Below are positions 35,501 through 43,723 of a stretch of DNA of 64,000 bases, piece after piece. The position numbers and the translations under genes were made by a program. Every line of letters begins with the position of its first letter. The stretch's first letter is position 1. The stretch lies in contig NZ_JAUOEM010000011.1 in the NCBI RefSeq assembly GCF_030540875.1, forward strand, positions 33,056 through 97,055, read 5' to 3'. Source of the stretch: Flavivirga amylovorans. Its GTDB lineage: Bacteria; Bacteroidota; Bacteroidia; Flavobacteriales; Flavobacteriaceae. The notes beneath the pieces are model-generated. The model ran no database searches, was not told the origin of the DNA, and was given only the letters and a program-made list of their open reading frames with translations.

Positions 35501-35692
35501 ATGGAAAAAAATCCTTTTAAATATGTTGGCCAACCTCCACATGAAGTTCCAGAGACTATTAGGAATAATGTCATTAAAAATATAATGACTGCAAAACATT
35601 TAACGGAAATGAAATTACTTTTTAAGCAAAACCATAAGGCTGCAATGTCTTCATTATTTAAGACGAAGACAAATAAAACATCTTTTAATTAA
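35501..35692 (+). CDS. Small NPFK protein 2
   Basis: The product has 63 aa from ATG 35501 (a GTG at 35489 would lie too close to the promoter). It reads MEKNPFKYVGQPPHEVPETI, then RNNVIKNIMTAKHLTEMKLL and a basic tail. The first 30 residues parallel NPFK protein 1; the tail is basic where that of protein 1 is acidic. No signal peptide or membrane helix. It is preceded by its own ECF-type site, which suggests feedback on the sigma factor, though function is not shown by the sequence. Confidence 0.72.
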   Translation: MEKNPFKYVGQPPHEVPETIRNNVIKNIMTAKHLTEMKLLFKQNHKAAMSSLFKTKTNKTSFN

Positions 35693-35715
35693 CTCAAAAT
35701 TTTTTCTTTTTAATA

Positions 35716-36567
35716 TTAGATTTTGTTGTTGGTATGCGCTGGTAATATTAATAAAGGAACTAAGCTATTAAAACTGGTTTTTTCTACCACATCTTCATTG
35801 GTCAGATTATAAAAGAAATTATTTTTATGATGAATGAATGACACCATATCACTTTGTGTTTTCATTATAAAGTCTTTTATCGCTTTGGTTTCTGAAGTTT
35901 CGTATATTATCTTATGAAAAAAATGAGGGATATCATCCAGCAAATAAGACAATGCCTGTTTATGTGTTTTCTGCTTTTCAGTTAGTATGGTATCTTCCAT
36001 TATTTGTACAATATTTAACGTGGCATCATGATGTTTTAATAGTTTAAATAAAGGCTTTAGTTCGGCTTCTGCAAATGGTCTCTTATAATTTGTAGAAAAA
36101 ACAACTTGTTTAATTTTTTTAGGCATAAAATCTTGAGGCACTACAATAGTAGGACATTTTGATATGGCATTAATAACCTTAACAGCATTGCTTCCTAGAA
36201 ACACACTTTTTAAACCTTTAACTCCTTTTGTCCCCATAACAATAAAATCTATGTTATAATCAACTACGATACTTTTTATTGATGGAATAAAACGATCTAA
36301 TTTACTTATGCTTTTAAATTGATGCTTAGAATTGTTATTTAATTTTTTAATTTGACTAACAACATTCTCTAAATCATCTTCTACTCCAAAGGACATAGCC
36401 TCAACCCATTCATTCCCCCAATCATCTCCTAAAAGATTTGATGGTAATACTACATAAGCAGAAAATAAGTAAAAGGTAACTTCAAAATCTTCAAAAAGGG
36501 ACTGCCCATAATGTAACGCATTAAGGGAGTTATCCGAAAAATCAATTGGTATTAGTATTTTTTTCAT
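35716..36567 (-). CDS. Universal stress protein (Usp 2)
   Basis: The product has 283 aa from ATG 36567 (MKKILIPIDFSDNSLNALHY); an in-frame ATG at 36579 adds four residues. It has two Usp domains. The first ends in the ATP-binding signature G-x2-G-x9-G-S: MGTKGVKGLKSVFLGSNAVK, followed by CPTIVVPQDF. The second is shorter and lacks the motif. Usp proteins accumulate in starvation, oxidative and osmotic stress. It is a single-gene unit with ECF-type site 4 in front. Compared with Usp 1 of the island it retains the nucleotide motif. Confidence 0.9.
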   Translation of the reverse strand: MKKILIPIDFSDNSLNALHYGQSLFEDFEVTFYLFSAYVVLPSNLLGDDWGNEWVEAMSFGVEDDLENVVSQIKKLNNNSKHQFKSISKLDRFIPSIKSIVVDYNIDFIVMGTKGVKGLKSVFLGSNAVKVINAISKCPTIVVPQDFMPKKIKQVVFSTNYKRPFAEAELKPLFKLLKHHDATLNIVQIMEDTILTEKQKTHKQALSYLLDDIPHFFHKIIYETSETKAIKDFIMKTQSDMVSFIHHKNNFFYNLTNEDVVEKTSFNSLVPLLILPAHTNNKI

Positions 36568-36610
36568 ATCAGGATACATTTAATTAATGACTATAATATG
36601 TTAGTTACTT

Positions 36611-36640
36611 TTTTAGACATATATATTATATTGGGGTCAC
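36611..36640 (-). promoter_or_regulatory. ECF-type promoter site 4 (usp 2)
   Basis: On the minus strand: GTGACC, 16 nt, GTCTAAAA, ending 43 nt before ATG 36567. A perfect match to the consensus. Confidence 0.75.
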
Positions 36641-36689
36641 TTTTTAAGTCATACAAAATTAAGGTGGCTTTTATTTTTTTTGAAAAAAG

Positions 36690-36719
36690 GTGACCTGTAT
36701 AATAAAATCATGTCTTAAC
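36690..36719 (+). promoter_or_regulatory. ECF-type promoter site 5 (candidate small RNA)
   Basis: GTGACC, 16 nt, GTCTTAAC. It is not followed by a gene within 400 bp; instead a strong hairpin with a T-run starts 14 nt later. Divergent from site 4, with about 50 bp between the two. Confidence 0.7.
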
Positions 36720-36725
36720 TAGTAG

Positions 36726-36786
36726 CACAATTAAACTACACATCTTCGGATGTATTTTCAACTGAAGAAGTGTAGTTTATTTTTTA
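36726..36786 (+). ncRNA. Candidate short RNA with alternative hairpins
   Basis: The long hairpin has arms AAACTACACATCTTC (36733-36747) and GAAGAAGTGTAGTTT (36764-36778) with one mismatch in 15 and is followed by a T-run, so transcription from site 5 would end here and give an RNA of about 60 nt. The left arm also takes part in a small hairpin ACATC-TTCG-GATGT (36740-36753) with a stable UUCG loop, which excludes the long one. It may be a regulatory RNA of the ECF regulon, or merely a terminator that insulates the downstream polyamine operon. Confidence 0.5.
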
Positions 36787-36892
36787 TAAAAAAAGCAATA
36801 AAAATTGGGCGAATTAATTTTTTTATTATGTTTGCTTAATAATGAGTTCTAGAATAAAGAACGTATTGCCATACTAAAATGAAATCTTTTTT

Positions 36893-36975
36893 CAGATTCG
36901 GGCTTAGGAAGACAAAGAAGTCTACTCCAAAAGCTGCCCTAGGGATAGGGAACCGAATTATCAGGCTGACTTCTA
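36893..36975 (+). promoter_or_regulatory. Possible structured leader of the polyamine operon
   Basis: The gap before the arginine decarboxylase gene (36787-37120) contains a compact set of complementary stretches: ATTCGG (36896) with CCGAAT (36953), GGAAGAC with GTCT-a-CTCC (36907-36928), the palindrome CCCTAGGG, and AGAAGTC (36917) with GACTTCT (36968), the last competing with the inner hairpin. Such competing pairs are common in attenuators and riboswitches. It does not match a riboswitch class that I can recall. A polyamine- or arginine-responsive leader is conceivable but unproven. Confidence 0.3.
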
Positions 36976-37120
36976 AAATTAGTATTACATATCATATTTT
37001 GATGAAGAATAGTTTTACACCTTCAACTATTTTTATTTTTCGTATTTGAATTTTAGAAATAATCTACAAATTGCTCAATAGAGTAAAACCCAAATTTTCT
37101 AATTTTTCAACAATTTACTA

Positions 37121-38587
37121 ATGAAAACAAAGTACTTTGATCTGATCGATCAAACTTTTGATTTTCCGCAGGAAGAGTTCGCTTTAAACAATAATGAGTT
37201 ACACTTTCACGGAATAGATTTAATGGAACTCATCAACAAATATGGAGCGCCGCTTAAGTTTACATACCTCCCAAAAATCTCAGATAATATTAGCAGAGCT
37301 AAGGGATGGTTTGCAGATGCTATAAAAGAACATAATTACCAAGGCAGTTATAATTATTGCTATTGTACCAAAAGCTCGCATTTTAAGCATGTACTTAATG
37401 AGGCACTTAAAAATAACATTCATATAGAAACATCTTCTGCATTCGATATTGATATTATTGAAAACCTTAAAGCCCAGGGTAAAATTGATGATAACACGTA
37501 TGTAATTAGCAACGGATTTAAACGTGACCAATATGTGCAAAATATTGCTCGCCTTATCAATAACGGTCATAAAAACTGCATCACTATAATAGACAATTAC
37601 GAAGAAATTAATCTTTTAAGTGAGGTTATTAACGATACTTATAATATAGGCATTCGTATAGCTTCCGAGGAAGAACCGAAATTTGAATTCTATACCTCGA
37701 GATTGGGTATTGGTTACAAAAACATTGTTCCTTTTTATAACAGGGAAATAAAAAACAATCCAAAGGTTAGCCTTAAAATGCTACACTTTTTTATTAATAC
37801 AGGTATTAAGGATAATGCCTATTATTGGAACGAACTATTAAAGTGTATGAAAGTGTATGTTGATCTTAAAAAGGTTTGTCCTAGCCTTGATAGTCTTAAC
37901 ATTGGTGGTGGATTCCCAATTAAAAACTCATTGGCTTTTGATTATGACTATGCTTATATGGTAAGTGAAATCATTAACCAAATTAAACAAACCTGCGATG
38001 AAGCAGGTGTGGAGGTTCCTAACATTTTTACAGAATTCGGAAGCTTTACAGTAGGAGAAAGTGGTGGAGCTATTTATAAAGTACTTTACCAAAAACAACA
38101 AAACGATCGTGAAAAATGGAATATGATCAATTCATCCTTCATAACAACATTGCCAGACACATGGGCTATTAATAAACGTTTTGTGATGCTTGCCGTAAAT
38201 GGCTGGAATAAAGAATACGAGCGTGTTCTTTTGGGAGGTTTGACTTGTGATAGTGACGACTATTACAACAGTGAGCAGCATATGAATGCCATTTACCTAC
38301 CTAAATTTAATAAGGAGAAACCATTGTATATCGGTTTTTTTAATGTAGGAGCCTATCAAGAAACCATAGGAGGGTTTGGAGGCTTACAACACTGTCTTAT
38401 TCCTACACCTAAACATATTTTAATTGATCGGGATAAAGACGGACAACTAATGACTTCAGTATTTGCAGAACAGCAAACCTCTGAAGAGTTATTATCAACT
38501 TTAGGCTATGACTTCTCAATTAATCGTGCTCTGGTAAAAGAAGAGACCATACTAGATGAAGCCCTTGAGGTTTTAACCAAATCATAA
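37121..38587 (+). CDS. speA: Arginine decarboxylase (fold III PLP enzyme)
   Basis: The product has 488 aa. It is an alanine-racemase-type barrel decarboxylase: the PLP lysine region is SYNYCYCTKSSHFKHVLNEA near residue 82, then HIETSSAFDIDIIENL, SLNIGGGFPIKN near residue 260 (glycine loop for the phosphate), and the C-terminal cysteine/aspartate part GLTCDSDDYYN near residue 370. It is shorter than E. coli SpeA (about 650 aa), lacking its insertions, as usual in Flavobacteriaceae. It converts arginine to agmatine. The next genes, agmatinase and a deoxyhypusine-synthase-like enzyme, follow at 23 bp and with overlap, forming a polyamine operon. Confidence 0.88.
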   Translation: MKTKYFDLIDQTFDFPQEEFALNNNELHFHGIDLMELINKYGAPLKFTYLPKISDNISRAKGWFADAIKEHNYQGSYNYCYCTKSSHFKHVLNEALKNNIHIETSSAFDIDIIENLKAQGKIDDNTYVISNGFKRDQYVQNIARLINNGHKNCITIIDNYEEINLLSEVINDTYNIGIRIASEEEPKFEFYTSRLGIGYKNIVPFYNREIKNNPKVSLKMLHFFINTGIKDNAYYWNELLKCMKVYVDLKKVCPSLDSLNIGGGFPIKNSLAFDYDYAYMVSEIINQIKQTCDEAGVEVPNIFTEFGSFTVGESGGAIYKVLYQKQQNDREKWNMINSSFITTLPDTWAINKRFVMLAVNGWNKEYERVLLGGLTCDSDDYYNSEQHMNAIYLPKFNKEKPLYIGFFNVGAYQETIGGFGGLQHCLIPTPKHILIDRDKDGQLMTSVFAEQQTSEELLSTLGYDFSINRALVKEETILDEALEVLTKS

Positions 38588-38610
38588 TTAAATAATCAAT
38601 AATACAAATA

Positions 38611-39552
38611 ATGAATACTCGTAAAACATATGCCGGAATACCAGAAAAATATGCCGGTTTAGAATCATCAAAAATTGTTCTTGTTCCCGTTCCTTATGAT
38701 GGAACCAGTACTTGGGGCAAAGGAGCAGATAAAGGCCCTGATGCATTTTTACATGCTTCGGAAAATATGGAATTATACGATATTGAAACGAATAGCGAAG
38801 TATATAAACAAGGTATTTACCTTACAGATGCTATTACAGAAAATAGCACGCCGGATACTATAGTTGAAGCTGTGCACGATACCATTAAATCTTATATTAA
38901 GCGCAACAAGTTTGTAACGCTATTTGGAGGGGAACATTCAGTATCTATAGGTGCTATTCGTGCTTTTAATGAATGTTTTAATAATCTAACCGTGCTTCAA
39001 ATTGATGCACACGCAGATTTACGAAAAGATTATGAAGGATCTCCATACAACCACGCATGCGCCTTGTATGAAGCAAATCAGAATACAAATCTTATTCAAG
39101 TCGGGATTCGTAGTATGGATAGTTCAGAAAAACGTGTTATGAACGAAGATAATGTATTCTTTGCCCATGATATGCTAAATGATGATTATTGGATGGATAA
39201 TGCTATTGAATTAATGACGGATAATGTATACATCACTTTCGATTTAGATGCATTGGATCCTTCAATTTTGCCATCAACAGGAACACCAGAACCAGGTGGA
39301 TTGCTGTGGTATGAAACACTGGAATTTCTTAAAAAAGTATTTGAAGAAAAAAACGTTGTTGGATTTGATATTGTAGAGTTATGTCCTAATAAATCTGAAA
39401 AGTCATCAGATTTCGTTGCAGCAAAACTATATTATAAAATGCTGAGCTACAAATTTGAAGCACAGGATGCAGACGATGACAATGAAAACCTTTATAGTAC
39501 TCAAAAAGAAAACAACATCAATCGTTTAAAATACAATCAAGATGAATACTAA
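38611..39552 (+). CDS. speB: Agmatinase (ureohydrolase family)
   Basis: The product has 313 aa. The binuclear manganese motifs are all visible: GGEHS near residue 109, QIDAHADLR near residue 131, and FDLDALDPSILPSTGTPEPG near residue 210. It cleaves agmatine to putrescine and urea, the step after arginine decarboxylase. The C-terminal tail (QDADDDNENLYSTQKE) is acidic and goes beyond the usual end. Its stop overlaps the start of the next gene by 11 bp, which points to coupled translation. Confidence 0.93.
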   Translation: MNTRKTYAGIPEKYAGLESSKIVLVPVPYDGTSTWGKGADKGPDAFLHASENMELYDIETNSEVYKQGIYLTDAITENSTPDTIVEAVHDTIKSYIKRNKFVTLFGGEHSVSIGAIRAFNECFNNLTVLQIDAHADLRKDYEGSPYNHACALYEANQNTNLIQVGIRSMDSSEKRVMNEDNVFFAHDMLNDDYWMDNAIELMTDNVYITFDLDALDPSILPSTGTPEPGGLLWYETLEFLKKVFEEKNVVGFDIVELCPNKSEKSSDFVAAKLYYKMLSYKFEAQDADDDNENLYSTQKENNINRLKYNQDEY

Positions 39553-40516
39553 GGGAGCTATTTCAGGTTTTATAGAAAAATATTATTTACATTTTAATGC
39601 TGCTACGGTTGTTGATGCTGCAAAGTCTTATGAAGAACAGTTAAATAAAGGTTCAAAAATGTTAGTATCTTTAGCAGGAGCCATGAGTACAGCCGAGATT
39701 GGGAAGATTTTTGCAGAAATGATACGGCAAGATAAAGTTCAAATTATCTCTTGTACTGGAGCTAACCTGGAAGAAGATATTATGAACCTGGTAGCACATT
39801 CGTATTATAAACGAGTACCGGATTATCGCGATCTAACTCCAGAAGATGAATGGGATTTATTAGAACAGGGGCTTAATCGTGTTACAGATACTTGTATTCC
39901 GGAAGAAGAGGCCTTTAGAAGGTTGCAGCAGCATATTTTTAAAGTATGGAAAAATGCAGATGATAGAGGAAAACGTTATTTACCACATGAATTTATGTAT
40001 AAAATGTTGCTCTCTGGTGTATTAGAAGAGTATTACGAGATAGACTTAAAAGACTCTTGGATGTATGCAGCAGCAGAAAAGAATTTGCCAATTGTTTGTC
40101 CTGGATGGGAAGATAGTACTATGGGCAACATATTTGCCAGTTATGTTTTGAAAGGAGAATTAAAGGCTAGTACCGTGAAATCTGGAATTGAATACATGAC
40201 GTTTTTAGCAGATTGGTACACCAAAAATTCAAAAAAAGGTATTGGCTTTTTTCAAATTGGTGGGGGTATCGCAGGTGATTTTCCTATATGTGTAGTGCCT
40301 ATGCTGTATCAGGATATGGAACGTAAAGACACGCCATTTTGGAGTTATTTTTGTCAAATAAGTGACTCTACTACCAGTTATGGCTCTTATTCAGGCGCTG
40401 TGCCTAATGAAAAGATTACTTGGGGAAAACTAGATATTGATACACCAAAATTCATTATTGAGAGTGATGCAACTATTGTTGCGCCATTAATTTTTGCCTA
40501 CTTGTTAGACATGTAA
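39542..40516 (+). CDS. Deoxyhypusine synthase family protein
   Basis: The product has 324 aa. Typical segments are LVSLAGAMSTAEIGKIFAEM near residue 40, NLPIVCPGWEDSTMGNIFAS near residue 183, and SGAVPNEKITWGKLDID near residue 290, where the Lys of W-G-K is the residue that forms the enzyme-spermidine intermediate in eukaryotic deoxyhypusine synthase. Bacteria have no eIF5A, so the reaction is expected to be on small amines (for example aminobutyl transfer giving homospermidine or spermidine). The order speA-speB-this gene supports a polyamine role. It overlaps speB. Confidence 0.9.
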   Translation: MNTKGAISGFIEKYYLHFNAATVVDAAKSYEEQLNKGSKMLVSLAGAMSTAEIGKIFAEMIRQDKVQIISCTGANLEEDIMNLVAHSYYKRVPDYRDLTPEDEWDLLEQGLNRVTDTCIPEEEAFRRLQQHIFKVWKNADDRGKRYLPHEFMYKMLLSGVLEEYYEIDLKDSWMYAAAEKNLPIVCPGWEDSTMGNIFASYVLKGELKASTVKSGIEYMTFLADWYTKNSKKGIGFFQIGGGIAGDFPICVVPMLYQDMERKDTPFWSYFCQISDSTTSYGSYSGAVPNEKITWGKLDIDTPKFIIESDATIVAPLIFAYLLDM

Positions 40517-40528
40517 ATACTGAAAAAG

Positions 40529-40804
40529 ATGATACGCAAAATTGTAGATTACCAAAAATTGAATGAAGATATTTTGACACTTCTGATAAATAAATTTCCT
40601 GATGGTTATGACGATGATGATATAATCGTGTATAAAAATTTGCAAAACGAAATTGTTGAAGCCGTGGAAGTAAGAACGGAAGATACTATTTATTTGGTGA
40701 AGGTAGGAAAACGTTTAATTCAAGCTATGGAAAGTTTTGATTCAGATGATGATAGTGATAGTATAAATGATAGTTTGGACACCAGTGCCTTAGAAGAAGA
40801 ATAA
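40529..40804 (+). CDS. Hypothetical acidic protein downstream of the polyamine genes
   Basis: The product has 91 aa: a folded-looking N-terminal part (MIRKIVDYQKLNEDILTLLI and PDGYDDDDIIVYKNLQNE) and a strongly acidic tail (SFDSDDDSDSIND). No signal peptide or membrane helix. It starts 12 bp after the deoxyhypusine-synthase-like gene, so it belongs to the operon. I do not recognise the family; an acidic tail in a polyamine operon might bind polyamines, but this is speculation. Confidence 0.78.
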   Translation: MIRKIVDYQKLNEDILTLLINKFPDGYDDDDIIVYKNLQNEIVEAVEVRTEDTIYLVKVGKRLIQAMESFDSDDDSDSINDSLDTSALEEE

Positions 40805-40969
40805 ACATATAATTTGTAAATAATAATCAAATATCAATACTAGGAGAGAAAGGAATATTTCGTTTCACGTGTAAATCAGTTAAGAATTGGTTTACTAAAA
40901 GTACAGACTTGAGGTGAGTAAAATCTGAAAAAAATTAATTCGAAACAAAACAAATAAAATATATTAAAA

Positions 40970-41251
40970 ATGAAAAACAATAAAATATTAGTAATGGCAT
41001 TAACATTAGGATTATTTACATCGTTAAGCGCTTTTGCACAGAAAGGAAACTCAACACCAGAAAAGATATTTAAAAAGTTAGATGCCAATAAAGATGAGTA
41101 TCTTACTATGGTTGAACTGGAAGGAAAAGGAATCTCTAAACAATTTAAAAAAATAGACACAGACGAAGATGAGCAAATTAGCTTAGAAGAATTTAAGGCT
41201 TTCAAAGCCAAAAATGCTGAAAAAGCTAAGAAAAAAAAGAATAAAGAATAG
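40970..41251 (+). CDS. Small exported EF-hand protein
   Basis: The product has 93 aa with a signal peptide (ending AFAQ) and a pair of EF-hand-like loops: KLDANKDEYLTMVELE near residue 37 and KIDTDEDEQISLEEFKAF near residue 60, where D-x-[ND]-x-D-x-x-[IL]-x-x-x-E ligands are preserved. The tail is Lys-rich. It probably binds Ca2+ in the periplasm or outside. It is followed by a hairpin at 41271-41301, so it is transcribed alone. The island also has a Ca2+/Na+ antiporter. Confidence 0.85.
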   Translation: MKNNKILVMALTLGLFTSLSAFAQKGNSTPEKIFKKLDANKDEYLTMVELEGKGISKQFKKIDTDEDEQISLEEFKAFKAKNAEKAKKKKNKE

Positions 41252-41270
41252 TTCAAAAATTGTAAATAAT

Positions 41271-41301
41271 ATAAGAGCTATCTACGAAGGATAGCTCTTA
41301 T
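41271..41301 (+). terminator. Perfect 12-bp hairpin after the EF-hand gene
   Basis: The arms ATAAGAGCTATC and GATAGCTCTTAT pair fully around a 7-nt loop. The T-run after it is weak, so its strength as a terminator is uncertain. Confidence 0.65.
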
Positions 41302-41325
41302 AGATTTAATAGCAGTCTACTAAAC

Positions 41326-41754
41326 ATGAAAATAATGAAGGTTAAAAATATCATTAGCAAGTCTCGCCTTTTGGCTTTTAAAAAAGATAAACTTTTGGTT
41401 CTTGAAAAAATTGGCCATAAGAAAAAATACTCCCTTGCTGGTGGTATAAAGAAAAAGAAGGAGAATGATTTGAAGTCCCTGATAAGGGAAACTTATGAAG
41501 AAATTGGTGTAGAATTACATAATGAAGATTTAACCTATTTTATTTCTAGAAAGAGAATTAACAAAGATAATGTCGAAGTAAACAAACATTACTTTGTTAC
41601 CTCGCTTATGATAGACGAAATAAAAATCTTAGAAGACCACAAATTCAAATCAGCATCATGGGTAAATTGGTATGATGCACTTGACTATTTGGACAAAGAT
41701 GACCGCTTTGTTGTAGAACTGTATTTTGGGCAGTTTAATAAAAAAGTAAATTAA
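41326..41754 (+). CDS. NUDIX hydrolase
   Basis: The product has 142 aa. The Nudix box G-x5-E-x7-R-E-x-x-E-E-x-G-hydrophobic is complete around residues 39-62 (GIKKKKEND, then LIRETYEEIGVEL). It hydrolyses a nucleoside diphosphate linked to another group; the substrate cannot be read from the sequence. ATG 41326 and ATG 41335 are both possible. It precedes the VOC protein gene by 13 bp and the GNAT-nitrilase and RimB-RimK genes follow closely, so the four may be one operon. Confidence 0.88.
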   Translation: MKIMKVKNIISKSRLLAFKKDKLLVLEKIGHKKKYSLAGGIKKKKENDLKSLIRETYEEIGVELHNEDLTYFISRKRINKDNVEVNKHYFVTSLMIDEIKILEDHKFKSASWVNWYDALDYLDKDDRFVVELYFGQFNKKVN

Positions 41755-41767
41755 ATTTTTAATTACA

Positions 41768-42181
41768 ATGAAATCACAATTTCATTTAGCACTTCCTTGT
41801 GAAGATATAAACGAAACAAAGAAGTTTTACTTAGAAATTTTAGGAATGCCTCTAGGAAGGCACACAGATAAATGGGTTGATGTGAATTTATACAATAATC
41901 AGCTAACGTTTACTGAATCTGGTTCTTTTGACTTTAAATACAAAAACTACAAATTAGAGGATAATATTTTACCCTCATTCCATTTTGGGGTTATTGTAAG
42001 TATAGAGGCTTGGGGAGCATTATATAAAAAGCTTTTACAAGCTAATCAGGAAGTAACAACAGAATCCACTTTCATGGAAAACAAGGTTGGGGAACATCTT
42101 TCTTTTTTTATAACTGATCCTAATGGTTATATGATTGAGTTTAAAAGCTTTAAAAACGCTAAAGAAACCTTTAGCCAATAA
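41768..42181 (+). CDS. VOC (glyoxalase/dioxygenase-fold) family protein
   Basis: The product has 137 aa with two beta-alpha-beta-beta-beta units. HLALPCEDINETKKFYLEIL at the N-terminus and SFFITDPNGYMIEFKSFK at the C-terminus are family hallmarks; His6, a mid-protein His (SFHFGVIVS) and Glu near residue 126 could bind a metal. The substrate is unknown. It ends 3 bp before the GNAT-nitrilase gene and may be part of the same pathway. Confidence 0.86.
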   Translation: MKSQFHLALPCEDINETKKFYLEILGMPLGRHTDKWVDVNLYNNQLTFTESGSFDFKYKNYKLEDNILPSFHFGVIVSIEAWGALYKKLLQANQEVTTESTFMENKVGEHLSFFITDPNGYMIEFKSFKNAKETFSQ

Positions 42182-42184
42182 CAA

Positions 42185-43711
42185 ATGAAAACTAAAGATA
42201 TAGAAAATATTGAGCTCAAATACCTTGATTTAAAAGACTATCAAGAACTTAAATTGGCGATGATATCGGCGTATACCAATATGCCCAATTCCTACTGGAA
42301 AGAACACCATATTGAATCCCTAATCAAAAAGTTTCCAGAAGGTCAGGTCGTGATAAAAATAAACGGACAACTTGCCGGTTGTGCACTCTCAATTATTGTT
42401 GCATATGATAATTTTGACGATGAACATACCTATGAAGATATTACAAGCAATTATACTTTTAACACACATACTAGTGACGGCGATGTGCTTTATGGTATAG
42501 ATGTGTTTATTAAACCTGATTTTAGAGGGCTTCGGTTAGGGAGACGATTATACGATTACCGAAAGGAAGTAGCCGAAAAATTAAACCTGCGGGGAATAGC
42601 CTTTGGAGGAAGAATTCCAAATTACCATCAATATGCAGACTCCATGTCTCCCAAAGAGTATATTGAAAAGGTTAAGCGTAAAGAAATTAATGACCCAGTA
42701 TTAAACTTTCAAATATCAAACGATTTTCATCCAACTAAGGTGATAAAAGGCTATTTAGAAGGCGATAAAGCATCTGGTGAATATGCTATACTCATGGAGT
42801 GGGATAATATTTATTATAAAAAACCCACAAAAAAAGCAGCCATCAAAAAAAAGGTGGTGCGTTTGGGGTTGATACAATGGCAAATGCGTCCTTATAAAGA
42901 TTTAGAGGAGCTCTTAAATCAAGCTGAATATTTTATTGATGCCGTGGCGGGATACCGTTCCGATTTTGCATTATTTCCTGAGTTTTTCAATGCACCCCTT
43001 ATGGCAAAAGATAATCATTTAAGTACACCAGATGCCATTAGAGAGCTGGCAAAACATACCGAAGCAATCGTAAGTAAATTTTCGGAGTTTTCTATTACCT
43101 ATAACATCAATATCATTTCTGGCAGTATGCCTGAAATGCGAGACGGTCGTTTGTTCAACGTCGGGTATTTATGTAGACGTGACGGTACTATTGAACGGTA
43201 TGAGAAACTTCATGTGACTCCAGATGAAGCTAAAGTATGGGGCATGCAAGGAGGAAGCCAGATAAAAGCTTTTGATACAGACTGTGGTAAAATAGGTGTC
43301 TTGATTTGTTATGATTCTGAATTCCCGGAGTTAAGTAGATTATTGGCAGATGAAGGAATGGATATCTTGTTTGTGCCTTTCCTAACAGATACCCAAAACG
43401 GATATTCCCGAGTGCGTCATTGCTCTCAAGCACGGGCTATTGAAAATGAGTGCTATGTAGCCATTGCAGGAAGTGTAGGAAACCTACCTAACGTAGAAAA
43501 CATGGATATTCAATTTGCGCAATCTATGGTCTTTACACCTTGCGATTTTTCATTCCCAACAAATGGAATTAAAGCAGAAGCCACGCCTAATACCGAAATG
43601 ATACTTATTGCCGATGTAGATATTGATCTATTGAGGGAGCTACATCAATTCGGAGCAGTTAAAAATTTAAAAGACAGGAGAAAAGATCTGTTTGAACTAA
43701 AAAAGAAATAA
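42185..43711 (+). CDS. Fusion of GNAT acetyltransferase and carbon-nitrogen hydrolase (nitrilase family)
   Basis: The product has 508 aa. Residues 1-200 are a GNAT domain (DVFIKPDFRGLRLGRRLYDY is the acetyl-CoA loop). Residues 225-505 are a nitrilase-superfamily domain with the triad Glu in FPEFFNAPL (about 264), Lys in EKLHVTPDE (about 340) and Cys in GVLICYDSEFPE (about 375). The family is known in Bacteroidota as a bifunctional protein; the natural substrate is not established. It precedes the RimB-RimK fusion by 12 bp. The pair suggests amide-bond formation, acylation and hydrolysis acting on one peptide-like compound. Confidence 0.92.
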   Translation: MKTKDIENIELKYLDLKDYQELKLAMISAYTNMPNSYWKEHHIESLIKKFPEGQVVIKINGQLAGCALSIIVAYDNFDDEHTYEDITSNYTFNTHTSDGDVLYGIDVFIKPDFRGLRLGRRLYDYRKEVAEKLNLRGIAFGGRIPNYHQYADSMSPKEYIEKVKRKEINDPVLNFQISNDFHPTKVIKGYLEGDKASGEYAILMEWDNIYYKKPTKKAAIKKKVVRLGLIQWQMRPYKDLEELLNQAEYFIDAVAGYRSDFALFPEFFNAPLMAKDNHLSTPDAIRELAKHTEAIVSKFSEFSITYNINIISGSMPEMRDGRLFNVGYLCRRDGTIERYEKLHVTPDEAKVWGMQGGSQIKAFDTDCGKIGVLICYDSEFPELSRLLADEGMDILFVPFLTDTQNGYSRVRHCSQARAIENECYVAIAGSVGNLPNVENMDIQFAQSMVFTPCDFSFPTNGIKAEATPNTEMILIADVDIDLLRELHQFGAVKNLKDRRKDLFELKKK

Positions 43712-43723
43712 CACTATAATAAT

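Noticed and set aside
40876..41256. ORF of 126 codons opposite the EF-hand gene
   Set aside because: It is a shadow of the EF-hand protein, whose signal peptide and calcium loops are clear on the other strand.
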